Both the position numbers and the translations under genes were made by a program. 64,000 nt of DNA from Tetragonia tetragonoides (taxonomy: Eukaryota > Streptophyta > Magnoliopsida > Caryophyllales > Aizoaceae), in assembly GCA_038025085.1 (NCBI GenBank), contig CM076144.1, forward strand, positions 18,245,001-18,309,000, in the 5' to 3' direction. Below the pieces are notes generated by a model. It searched no databases, had not been told where the DNA came from, and saw nothing but the letters and a program-made list of their open reading frames with translations. This document shows, piece after piece, positions 44,348-55,346 of this stretch. Position 1 is the first letter of the stretch, and each line of letters begins with the position of its first letter.

Positions 44348-44750
44348 TATGATACCCCAATATTTTCTATAATTATTATATTGATTTATAAATGATTTAT
44401 AAATAGTTTGGGAGATTAAATCGTAATTATATTCAATGAATCGATTTATTCAATTAAAGCCATAATACTATTAATTATTATTATGGGACATTCATAAATT
44501 GTATTTATCAATTTTGGGGAGTTTAATTAAAATGTTTTATATATGAATAAGAATTATTCATATTGTTTTGATTAGTTTTAATTAGCTATTTAAATCAGAA
44601 AATTATTAAATAAATTCCTAAACCTACTAGTATTTGACTTGGGTTGACTGAGAGCCTATATAAAGAAAAAGAGGAGGCAATTAGTCAGTTTTCACAACTG
44701 AGCAAACCCTCACAAGCATTATCTCTCTTCCTTCTCTCAGTTTCACGTAA

Positions 44751-44823
<73 letters not shown>

Positions 44824-47013
44824 GCTCACTGGCCACCAGCAGGCTGCTCCTCCACCGGCGGTAAGTCGCCGTCCCTTTCTCTCTCTTCTCTTTCTTTCTC
44901 TTTCTTTCTCTTCTCTCTTCCTTTCGCGTTTCTCTTTCCATCCCCGTGCTTGGCCGTCGCGCCACCTGAACCACCACGGCGCCACCAGGCCGTGCCTGGG
45001 TGGTCGCCGGTGATGGCCAGGTCCGGGGATCGGGCCCCATTCTCTCTCACTTCCTTTCTCTCTCTCGTTCTCTTCTTCTCTCTCTTTCGCACTCTTTCGC
45101 TCTCCTCTTTGCCGAAGCTCCGACGACCACTACCACGGGCCATGGTGGTCAGTGGGTAGTGGTGGTGGTTGTGATGGGTCAGGTTATGGGTCCCATGCAT
45201 GGGTACCCGTGACCTAGACCTAGTTTTGAAGTTAGGGTTTCGTTTTTATATTTTCGTAATTATTAATTCGATTTTCAGTTATTTCGATTTAATGTTTTTA
45301 TAATTTTGCACTCATTTTGAATTGGAATTCGATTTTCAAAAGCCCGGATTGGTTGAAATAAATTAAGAAATTTAATAAAATATCAGATTAATATTTCGTT
45401 ACTGTTTGGATTTTCGTATTGAAATAATACTGATTCGGTAATTATTTTTAATTAGGACCTAACGAGCAAACGTGATAATCTTTGGTCGTTGGAGTGTACT
45501 TTTTGTTTGGAAGCGTTTGTAGTGGTAAGCGCTCATGCCTACCTTCTTTGAAAGCCCCATCAAAACTATTTTGATGTGTTATGTGCTAATTGAGAAATTG
45601 TGGTCAATTTAATATGCAAAACATGATTAAATTATATCGTCGTTATTATGAGATTTATTAAGCATGTTTACTTCTGTAATTATGATTTATATTAGGATGT
45701 CGATATTATCATGATCTGGGAATTAATTAGTCCATATGATGATTATTGGACAATTCTTTAATGGTGAAATAGTAGTACTATTATGCTATTAAATAATTGC
45801 AAATTGGTATGGGTATTATTGAGTGCTAGTGAGCACCTATATATTATCATTGAATGTCTTGGATGATTTGTTAATTTTTGGATATCATATTGCCCTGCCG
45901 AAGTGCTGCCGAAATTGTGCTAGACATGCAATGTCATCTTTGTTGAATTATCGTCGTTGAATTAAAGCATGTTTAATTCTCATCGTATTGAATTATCATT
46001 ATCATCATTATTTTTTATTCATTGTCAAGTGCATGAAATGAATTAGTATGTCGTGATCTCGTAGTACCACTATGTCAACCAATGCAAATTATGTGAATTG
46101 AATTAAATGAGAGTAAGACTCCTAATGGATCCGTAGGAGTCCTCGAGCAATCAGGATTACACCTAATGTAGGTGTAGTTCAATGGATGAGTAATTTCCAA
46201 GTTACTTATGGACACGTCACAGTGTGTCTGGGACAGATCATTCCCCATTTATTAAGTCCTCTAGACTCGTTTATTATACTAGAGGTAGTGTGCACACTAG
46301 AGTCATTAAGTCCATGGCATGATTGTATCTTCGATGAATAGTATGGGTAATCGATGTTCTATTCGCTCTCTTACATCTCTCTAATCAAGACGGATTGTCT
46401 ACGTCGTATTTTGTATGATCACTATTCAAGAATTGCATATAAAAGAATGTTGTTATGCGTATGCTTGGATTATATGCTTATGTGCGTATACAAATAAATT
46501 TCAATGATTCTTCTAAAACTTCAGGTAAGGTTTGCGAAATGTTTTACCGGGTACGGATGACGTTTATTCAGTTTATCTGATTTTTGTTTCTCTTTTTTTC
46601 CTTTTCTTTTCTTCTGTATTTTGTTTCCGTCACGGAAACCAAAGTGCAGGTTTAGTTGAATGAGGACGTACAGCTTGGAAGTTAGAGTTGACGTTGGTTT
46701 TTAGGACTCTCTTTAGTTCATTTTAGATCGTTGGGGTTTTATTGGATTTAGCCCTTGAAGGCAAGTTGTAATAAATTGGTTAAATGACTTTTAGCTCACT
46801 ATATAAACAACTCTGATATTAACTGTTTTAGATTGTTTTAGTTTCCTTAGTAAGCTCCTTTTATGCCTAGACTTTCTTTCTACTTAGTATTTACTCCTTA
46901 GTGATAAATGTTGCAGTGACGCCCCTCGGGTTTGTGACGGTTCAGTGGTGTCGATTCGTGCACAACGACGTCGATAGTTCCCAGGAAATCGTTGTTAATT
47001 CGGGGGTATTACA
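44348..47013 (+). repeat. gypsy-2 5' LTR (2666 bp)
   Basis: It starts tatgataccccaatattttc (the terminal TG has become TA by one change; the 3' LTR has TGTGATACCCC) and ends gggggtattaca just before the PBS. It matches 55347-57772 throughout, but holds about 240 bases (near 46580-46790) that the 3' LTR lacks. The reading frames within it (44644-45212) come from ct-rich, gc-rich leader sequence and are not genes. Confidence 0.93.
44756..44813. repeat. (CT)n microsatellite in the gypsy-2 5' LTR
   Basis: About 29 uninterrupted ct units. The same place in the 3' LTR (about 55743-55800) has a shorter, interrupted ct-rich tract. Confidence 0.95.
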
Positions 47014-47015
47014 AA

Positions 47016-47027
47016 TGGTATCAGAGC
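47016..47027 (+). promoter_or_regulatory. gypsy-2 primer-binding site
   Basis: Two bases after the 5' LTR the sequence is TGGTATCAGAGC, complementary to the 3' end of plant initiator methionine tRNA. This is the standard primer for this type of element. Confidence 0.92.
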
Positions 47028-47185
47028 CCTAGGTTCAAAAATGTTGCTTAGGATTAATTAATGAATTAACAAAAGATTAGTTTCATTTTGGGGAAAATTA
47101 AAAGTTAAGTAAAGCTGTTGAGCGTATTAGTCCTAGAAGATAGGAATTAATTGAAATCACTTTGCTTGTGATTTATAATGTTCTT

Positions 47186-48693
47186 TGTTGGGTGCAGTAA
47201 GGAACTCTAGAGGGGGAGTGAATAGAGTGACGCCTACTTTTCGCAATAAAACAGACTTTTGTTACTTAAGAACAGTGGTGAGAACAACGTTGTGATCGTT
47301 GTTCCTATGCAGCAGATTAAGCACAACACAAAAGACTAAAAGTAAATAACACAAGGGTTTTTTCACATGGAAAACCTCCTAGGCTCAATAGGAGTAAAAA
47401 CCACGACCCAGTTACTTGGGATTTTGTCACAGTACTTCTCTTATTACTAGAGCCAAAATCCTGGATACAGTACAATCGTACCCACAGAATACCACACGCC
47501 GTTACTAACGTGTTGCCACACACTTCAAGCCACACGCTGACATTGAAGCAAAACTCTACGCTCGTTACTAAGCTAGAGTAATTACAGATCTCTCAGAGTA
47601 TAATAATTTCCTTACAACTCACTTCTTGAATAAGCAAATAAGACTACAGTGAAAACCTATTATGCAATGAGTACGCGAAGGAAAGACTCAAACGGATCTG
47701 ACAGGGAACAGGGTCCAAAGGTTGTTCTCGGTGTAATGCTGGACTGTATTTGTATGGACGACTTGGATGTTTTGAATATGATTTGTAAACTCTTTTGCAC
47801 GTCAAAACTCTCTCAAGGCATGAAGTAAACTGAAGCTATTCTCCACCTTTTATAGGGGAGGTGAAGGCTCAGTTTCCTTCTAGGTTAAAATCGTTTTCCA
47901 AAAGATAATATCTCCAAAAAGATATCCTAGTGTTTGAGATAAAGCAAAACACTTTTACTTTATAAAACCCTAATGAATATAGATGGAAATTCTTCCAACA
48001 TATTTTACAGAAGATTTAGGCTAGCTAATATAGGTATATTATCAGAATATAAACTCTAAAAGATAATAGAGATATTTCATAAGATAATACTTTTCATAAT
48101 AAATAAACCTTGGCCATAAAGTAAAAGATAATATCTTTTCCAAAATAAAATCTTTTTCCAATCTCTAAAATCGAATTTTCAATATCTAAATTTCCAAAAC
48201 GATTTATATTTCATCAGAAGAATATTTGTGTGAAGATCTAGAAAGATAATAGACAAATATTCACAGAAATAATGAATACGATATTATGCAAAAGTCGTCC
48301 AGATACACAGCTAGAAGGAACAGGGTCCAAAGAGTTTGTTCCCCTTTGGTTCCTTCAAGTTCTAGTGCTGGTCATAGAGAACAGGGTTCACAAGACTGTT
48401 CCCCTGTACTCTTTGAACCTTATGCACTTCAACCTTTGTGCATGTTCGTCCCTTGTCAAGACCACTTTGAATCCAATCTATAACACACTCAATGCATAGT
48501 ACATGAAGACTAATAACAGAAATACCAACTAAAGACATAGTCTTCATGTCTTGAAAGGATCCAAGCATCTTCATGAGCAATCATGCATCAGACGCTTTAA
48601 CTTCTTCAATCCTTAAGTAAACCTGCCATTATTGTTAGTTCATACAAAGATAGGGACATTTTGTTTGTTATCATCAAAACCAGGAACCCAACA
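47186..48693 (-). repeat. Solo LTR of the copia-A family inside gypsy-2
   Basis: It begins tgttgggtgcagtaagg and ends aggaacccaaca, with 7-base inverted ends TGTTGGG/CCCAACA. A perfect 5-base duplication TTCTT flanks it (47181-47185 and 48694-48698). It matches the copia-A 3' LTR (39197-40692) but has no internal region, so it is a solo LTR left by LTR-LTR recombination. It lies in the gypsy-2 leader, between PBS and gag. Confidence 0.93.
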
Positions 48694-48743
48694 TTCTTAT
48701 TATTTGATTGTCTACCTGTAGATGGTAAGGACAAGAGTAACTA

Positions 48744-49630
48744 CGAGAAAGTTGACTGCACACCAAAGGGCACGCACCCTAGCTCATCGCACAACCCGTT
48801 GAGTATGTAGCTTAATCGGACATCGAGTCGACAGGAAACATCGCAAACGTGCGCCACGAGGCCGCGCACGAGGACGTCGCATGCGCCGTGCAAGCCGCGC
48901 CTGCTGCCGCCCCACCTGTTGTACAAGCCACTCTTGTTGTTGATCACGAAGATGAAGACGAAGATCCCTCCGAGTCTGAGCCTGAGTATACCCCGGCTGA
49001 CGAGCATGATGATATGCTGGATTTGGAAGACATTGGTGTCGAGAGCGACAACCACATTGCACCTACTACTGCACTTGCTGTTGCACCTATCCCTGCTGCA
49101 AATTGGTCTCCTCCTGTGGAGCGATTCTTTGCTACGACGTTGAGCTTGAGGATATTCGTATTTAGATACGACGTTCTTACACTATGATCGAGCATTATCA
49201 GTACGAGAATCGCATGAGTCTACATGAAGGCTTATGGGTGGAAATATTGCTAGCTGGTCGGCCAAACATCCATCCTTGGATGGGACTCAAGGAGAAGTAC
49301 GACGATGTGGTCTCCAAGAGTGATCACCTAAATGAGAAGAAATATGGTGAAGGGACGAGATGGTCTCTCTGGTTTAAGGCTATCGCGGCTGAGTTATGCC
49401 TGTCCGAGTTCGAGTGGAAGGTGAACCATGTGCTAGTGCCTGCGCCAAAGGGCATGTGTGAGTACTGCTGGACAAAGAAGCGCAAACACACCAATGACTT
49501 TAGGAAGCGTTTCATGCCCAGAAGTTTGGTGGATATGCCTATCCGTACACGCCCTGCAAGAGTTGAAGCCTAGGAGGAAGGACGATCATGATGAGTCCCC
49601 TAGTGTGAAGCATCATTGTGCGAGTGTCAA
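48744..49630 (+). pseudogene. gypsy-2 leader reading frame upstream of gag
   Basis: Two overlapping frames (48849-49187 and 49184-49573) look like one broken ORF. The first is alanine-rich and then acidic (VVDHEDEDEDPSESEPEYTPADE). The second contains WMGLKEKYDDVVSKSDHL, FEWKVNHVLVPAPKGMCEYC and a basic stretch TKKRKHTNDFRKRF. I do not recognise a domain. Position and strand match the leader frame of gypsy-1 (1162-1545), and both contain an FEW block, but similarity is weak. Confidence 0.45.
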
Positions 49631-50228
49631 GTAGAACTAAATGATTGCTTTACCAGTTTTATTGAACTTTTAGTTATCGTGATGACCCTGCGTGGTCAAG
49701 TTTGATGTTGGTGTAGTTGGATAGGCAACAAATATTATTATTGTTATTTACTTGCAATTTGTCTCATTGCAAAACTATTTCAATTGATTATATGAATGTC
49801 GTTGAGAATTTGTTTTATATGATCGTTTTATCACATAATTTCATGGTTGACTCATAGCTTCAAAATGTTATCTCGTATTGCCTAGACATGATGGGAAATC
49901 CATGTCGGAGTTATGGAAATTTTTTTATTGAGCATGATCATATCAGTTGTGAGCCAAAGGCTAAGCATGTATTGTATGCGATCAAATGTCATTGTTTATT
50001 GCCCTACTAAAATAGTATGGAGCCTCGATGTGTGAATTGTGAATGTTAATGTTTATCAATCGTGTGAGACCAATGTGTCTACTTTGTTATAGTATATTGA
50101 ACTATTATGCATGAGAACTGAGAACTATTCAACGCAAGTATGTTGCTTAGACCTACAATGTAAGATCGATCATCGAAACTTATATGCAATTTGCTAAATG
50201 TCAAGAGATAGGTCTCAATTATAACCTA
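49631..50228 (+). other. gypsy-2 untranslated leader
   Basis: AT-rich, no coding signal, between the leader frame and the MITE before gag. Confidence 0.5.
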
Positions 50229-50328
50229 TTCCCTCTGTCCCAAATTATATGACAACTTTGGGAATTGTGACTCACATCTATGTGAGTCACAATTTCCAAA
50301 GTTGTCATATAATTTGGGATGGAGGGAG
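50229..50328. mobile_element. Stowaway MITE, 100 bp, near-perfect palindrome
   Basis: The whole element is an inverted repeat: arms of about 48 bases (ttccctctgtcccaaattat ... ataatttgggatggagggag) meet at cacatctatgtg. TA flanks both ends (50227-50228, 50329-50330). It sits about 100 bases upstream of the gag ATG. Confidence 0.93.
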
Positions 50329-50423
50329 TATATCTCTCAACTAGACCCCGATTTGGGTTAAATGTGCCAACTTTGCTGAAATGGTGATCAACCATTGCTC
50401 TTTTATGTCTCAGATTTGCTATA

Positions 50424-51660
50424 ATGGCAACCAACGACCGACTCGCGAGACTAGAAGTAGGTCTTACTAATGTGGTCGAACACATTACGCGCCAGTTAGA
50501 GCGCCAAGAGCAAGATCACAACGCGCAAAATTCGAAACGCGCAACTTTAAGGATTTTGATGCACTCAAACCTACGACGTTTGTGGGTGGCTCTGAGCCCA
50601 CCAAGCTGGAGAACTGGATTATAGAGTTAGAGAAACTATTTAGGGCGACTAGTCGGCCAATAACATGAAGGTCAACATCGCTACCTATTACCTTAAGGGT
50701 GAAACGAACAAGTTGTGCAGCGATGTGGGCACTGAACTGCTCGCTATTGAGAACGACGGATGGAGCGAATTCAAGGAGTCCATTCGTGAGAGGTTCTATC
50801 CAAGATCTATCTGTCGCCAGAAACAACGGGAATTTGAGAACATCTATCAAGGGAAGCTATCTGTGGCTGAGTACGTAACAAAGTCCAACGAGCTTGCTGC
50901 TTTTGCACCTAACTTGGTGACGACCGAAGCTGAACGTGTCGAGAGGTTCGAGGATGGTCTGAAGTGGGATATTCAGGTTTTTGTTATGGGAAACTCGCTA
51001 ACGTTCCAAGAATCTTACGAGAAGGCCTTGAACCAAGAGCGTGCTGTAGACCGTCGTAATTCGTTGTTTGGGAAGCATAAACGTGACGAAGGAAGTTCTT
51101 CCCAGTCAAATGGCGCAGACAAGAGGCCAAGACCCAACAACAATCACAAAAACTAAGGTGGTAGTCAGAACCACAATGGGAACAGGAATCGTGACTCGAA
51201 CACTCATAGAGCTACGATCTTAGCTAGGAGGAATACGCCTTGTAGTCACTCCAACAAGACGCATCCTGGCAAGAACTGTCGTGGTGATGTGCTTCAATGC
51301 TACGAGTGCAACAAGACTGGTCATAAAGCTTCAGAATGCTGGAGTTGTGGAAGGAACGACAATGGTTAGATACGCGATAACAAATACAATCGTAGTGGAA
51401 ATGGAAATGCTAATCGCGGAAATGGTGGTAACTACCGTGGAAATGGAGGTTACAACAACAACAACCGCAATAATACTGTTGCTCCTGCTGCGAACAATCA
51501 CGCACAACTTCCCGCACCTGCCAACCCTGTGCAGAATAATAACAACAACAACAACAACAACAACAACAATAGAGGGGTGAATGGAAGGGTTTATGTGCTG
51601 AACCGCAATGAAGCTGAAGCGAACCCGAATGTGATCGCTGGTACTTTTCTCGTTAACTCT
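50424..51660 (+). pseudogene. gypsy-2 gag, interrupted
   Basis: ATG at 50424 opens MATNDRLARLEVGLTNVVEH. A frameshift near 50535 changes to the conserved TFVGGSEPTKLENWIIELEK. A stop near 50665 follows, then the frame 50665-51156 with FYPRSICRQKQREFENIY and ERFEDGLKWDIQ. After a stop at 51154 come a cysteine-rich segment and the CCHC knuckle CYECNKTGHKASEC (51299-51340). Last is an asparagine- and glycine-rich tail coded by an aac repeat (51536-51571). The gene order and motifs match gypsy-1 gag. Confidence 0.88.
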
Positions 51661-52233
51661 TAACCTGCTTTTGTTTTGTTTGATAGTGGTGCATCGCATT
51701 CTTTTCTTTCTAAGAGCTTTGCATCTAAGATAGGCTTAGAATCTAGTTCTGTGTATAGTGCAAACATTACGATGCCTGATGGGTCGAATGTTAATTGTAA
51801 AGTGTTGTACGAAAAGTGTCCGATTTGGGTAGCTGGTTCAGATTTGCCTGCGGATTTGATTCAAATACATTTGAAGGAATTTGATGTAATTTTGGGAATG
51901 GATTGGTTAGCCACGTATAGGGCTAAGATTGAGTGCTTTGAGCAACGTGTGTCGTTGCGTGGACCGAAGGGTAGGAGGATTACCTACAAAGGAGTCATGG
52001 TCAAGACAAAGTTGAAGGTAGTGGGGACCATGAAAGCAAAGTACTGTATAACTAAAGGTGAAGCGATTTACCTATGTCATGTGGTGGATACAAGTCGAGA
52101 AGCTGAAGTCTCAAAACGTATTCCAGTTGTTTCAGAGCACACTGACGTCTTTCCAGACGAGATTCCCGGAATGTCTCTACAACGCATTATTGACTTTACG
52201 ATCGACTTTCCTCCAGAGATTCTCATACACTGA
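51661..52233 (+). pseudogene. gypsy-2 protease
   Basis: After a stop (51661-51663) the frame gives AFVLFDSGASHSFLSKSFA with the catalytic DSGAS, and later DVILGMDWLATYRAKIECFE. This domain of about 180 residues is open apart from the entry stop and is cleaner than its gypsy-1 counterpart. It ends at a stop (52231-52233) in the linker to RT. Confidence 0.88.
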
Positions 52234-53530
52234 AGGTATTCCAGTTGTTCTACTCCGATCTCGAAAGCTCTTTATTGTATGGCTCCTACAGAGATGAAGG
52301 AACTAAAGATGCAACTTGAAGAACTACTGGAGAAGGGATACATACGTCCTAGTGTATCACCTTGGGGTGCTTCCGTTTTGTTTGTGCGTAAGAAGGACAG
52401 TAGTATGAGGCTGTGCATAGACTATCGCGAGCTGAACAAGATTACGATCAAGAATCGTTATCCACTTCCTAAGATTGACGATCTATTCGACCAACTCTGT
52501 GGTGTGACTGTTTCTCGAAGATCGATTTACGTTCAGGATACCATCAACTCAGGATTTCCGAGCTTCACATTGGAAAGACCGCGTTTAGGACGAGGTATGG
52601 ACACTACGAGTTCACGGTAATGCCTTTTGGGTTAACCAACGCACCTGCAAAGTTTATGGATTTGATGAACCGTACGTTCCAACCTTATCTCGATCAGTTC
52701 GTAGTTGTCCTTATTGACGATATTTTGGTCTACTCGAAGAACGCTGGTGAGCACGAGTAACACTTGCAAACCGTTTTGGAGATTCTACGACGACACCAGT
52801 TTTACGCGAAGTTGTCAAAGTGCAAATTTTTCTTGGAGGCTGTTTCTTTCTTAGGACACGTGGTGTCTAAGAGTGGAGTTGTTGTTGACCCGGAAAAGAT
52901 TAGAGCTGTGATGGCCTGGTCCGCAACGAAGAGCGTGACTGAGGTTAGAAGTTTTCTTGTGTTAGCTGGTTATTATCGTAGGTTTGTGGAAGGATTTTCC
53001 AAGATAGCGCAGCCTATGACAAACCCGATGAAGAAGACGACGAAGTTTGTATGGTTGGAAAAGTGTGAAGCTGCTTTTCAAGAGTTGAAGAAACGACTTA
53101 CGAGCGCGCCGATTTTGACTTTGCCATCGGGAACTGAAGGTTATGAGGTCTATAGTGACGTGTCTAAGCATAGCTTAGGATGTGTTTTGATGCAACGCGC
53201 TAAGGTAGTGGCTTATGCCTCAAGACAACTGAAGAAACACGAGATTAACTACCCTACTCATGTCTTAGAGCTCGCTGCTGTCGTATTTGCTTTGAAGATT
53301 TGGCGACATTATCTCTATGATTCTTCAGTCAAGATGTTTACGGACCACAAGAGCCTCAAGTACATATTCACGCAAAAGGAGTTGAATATGCGACAAAGAA
53401 GATGGCTAGAGTTATTGACGGAGTACGACATCGACATTCAGTATCACGAAGGGAAAGCTAACGTGGTAGCTGAAACATTGAGTACAAAGACTCGTCATAC
53501 GTTGAATACTGCTTTAGTACTTCCGAAGGA
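52234..53530 (+). pseudogene. gypsy-2 reverse transcriptase and RNase H, interrupted
   Basis: RT motifs: [35 protein letters not shown], then a frameshift near 52495, [18 protein letters not shown], and the catalytic [10 protein letters not shown] (YxDD with leucine first). A stop lies at 52758. RNase H (from about 53140) has [25 protein letters not shown] and [14 protein letters not shown], where the usual DALSR has become ETLS. The frame 52764-53669 is otherwise open. Confidence 0.9.
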
Positions 53531-55065
53531 GATCATTCGTGACTTACAAAGTCTACACGCGGAGATTGTGCTGAAAGGTGACGTTCAATGTACCTTAGCG
53601 CATATGTTAGTTCGACCAACCTTGCTCGACGAGATCAAGGGTAAACATAATTTAGATGAGGATCTTTAACGGATTCTACGCCACAAGGACGAGAGTAGAT
53701 CCGAGGATTTTACTACTGGTCAAGACGGTGTCTTGAGATTTCGTGATCGTGTCTGTGTGCCGAATGACCCAGATATCAAAAGTCAGATTCTGGGTGAAGC
53801 TCACAATACGCCTTATTCTGTGCATTCTGGTGGAGATAAGCTATACAAAGACCTTCGCCAAATGTTTTGGTGGAAAGGAATGAAAAAATATGTCGCTGAG
53901 TTCGTGGCTAAGTGTCTGACGTACCAGAAGGTCAAGATCGAACACAAGAGACCTAGTGGAATGATACAATCGCTTGAAGTTCCTACATGGAAATGGAACT
54001 CAATTTCAATGGACTTTGTCATGGGTTTACCATTGACACAGAAGAAGAACAACGCCATTTGGGTCATTGTGGATCGTTTGGCAAAAGTTGCGAGATTTAT
54101 CCCAATGAATGACACTTGGAAAATGGAGAAGCTAGTGGATTCTTACGTCAAGGAAGTCATGAGACTTCATGGTGTTCCAGAAGATATCGTTTCAGATAGA
54201 GACTCGAGATTTCTATCACACTTTTGGTAGAAACTGTAAGAAACTTTTGGAAGCAAGTTGAAGTTCAATACTGCTTTTCATCCTGCGACTGATGGTCAGA
54301 CGGAAAGAATGATTCAGACTTTGGAGGATATGCTACCAGCTAGTGCTCTCGAGTCAAGGCTCGTCGGATACACACATTTCATTGATCGAGTTTTCTTACA
54401 ACAATAGCTATCACTCAAGCATTGAGCGAGCACCATATGAAGCATTGTATGGTAGGAACTGTAAATCGGCAGTTTGTGGGAACTACATTAGTGAAACTGC
54501 AGTTTTGGGTTCAGAAATGATCCAGCAGACCGTCGACGTGGTAAAGGTGATTCAAGCAAAGATGCGTAGTGCACAAGATCTCCAGAAATCGTACGCAGAT
54601 AGAGTTCGTAGACCTGAAGAGTTTGAGGTGGGAAGCAAGGTACTTTTGCGAGTATCTCCTACCAAGGGTGTCATGCGTTTTGGTCGTAAGGGGAAGTTGA
54701 GTCCTCGTTACATTGGACCTTACGAGATCTTGGAAAGGATTGGTGATGTTGCTTATCGACAAGCTTTGCCTGTGGAACTTGCAAAAGTCCATAGTGTGTT
54801 TCATGTCTCTTAGTTGAAGCGGTACGTACATGATCCATCTCATGTCGTTCAACCTGAAGAAATCGATCTCGATGAAAGTCTGACTTATGAGGAGCGTCCT
54901 ATCAGGATAGTGGATCGCAAAGAGCGCTCAACTCGAACAAAGACTATTCTGATTGTCAAAGTCGTTTGGTCTCGACAAGGTCAAAAAGAAGCAACATGGG
55001 AAGCTGAATCCATGATGCGCGAGAAGTATCCAGCCCTCTTCCCAGAAGGTAGTAGTCCCACTTGA
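53531..55065 (+). pseudogene. gypsy-2 integrase with chromodomain-like tail, interrupted
   Basis: The zinc module is EAHNTPYSVHSGGD ... KCLTYQ (the last cysteine is tyrosine). The core has D in SMDFVMGLP, D in VSDRDSRFLSHFW (followed by a stop at 54228) and E in [17 protein letters not shown] frameshift near 54345 precedes EFSYNNSYHSSIERAPYEAL. The LSPRYIGPYEILERI block and, after a stop at 54811, the tail EERPIRIVDRKERSTRTK ... WEAESMMREKYP end at 55065. This is the same architecture as gypsy-1. Confidence 0.9.
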
Positions 55066-55346
55066 GTTTCGGGACGAAACTCCTTGTAAGGAGGGTAGAA
55101 TGTCACGCCTCGAAATTTCGTCTTTTTGCGTGTTTTGTTTATTGCTTTGCATGAATCGCATGTTCAAGCATTGCATGTCTCATTGCTAATCAATTTAGAA
55201 TCACGTTCATACTTGCTCATCTTGCACATGTTAGTGTCCTAGAAATTGTTTTATATACCTTTGTATGGGTAAACTCGTTTTGTTTTGGGAAATGCTTACT
55301 TCATGTCTTAAGTTTCGGGACGAAACTTCTTTTAAGGGGGGTAGAA
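55066..55346 (+). other. Doubled PPT-LTR junction of gypsy-2
   Basis: The phrase gtttcgggacgaaact, followed by a purine tract and gggtagaatgt, occurs twice: at 55066-55100 and at 55312-55346. The first is followed by TGTCACGCCTCGAAATTTCG, which looks like the start of a Tekay-type LTR but lasts only 211 bases. The second is followed by the real 3' LTR (TGTGATACCCC). The first unit looks like a stub of another LTR left by recombination or template switching. Confidence 0.75.

Noticed and set aside
44644..45212. Serine/leucine- and arginine/glutamate-rich ORFs on both strands
   Set aside because: They come from the ct-rich leader of the gypsy-2 LTR and its microsatellite; the 3' LTR has the same sequence with broken frames.
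48784..49062. Arginine-rich minus-strand ORF of 92 codons
   Set aside because: Antisense of the gypsy-2 leader frame, which has the more plausible composition on the plus strand.
51281..51699. Low-complexity valine/threonine ORFs on both strands
   Set aside because: Off-frame readings of the asparagine-rich gag tail and its aac repeat.
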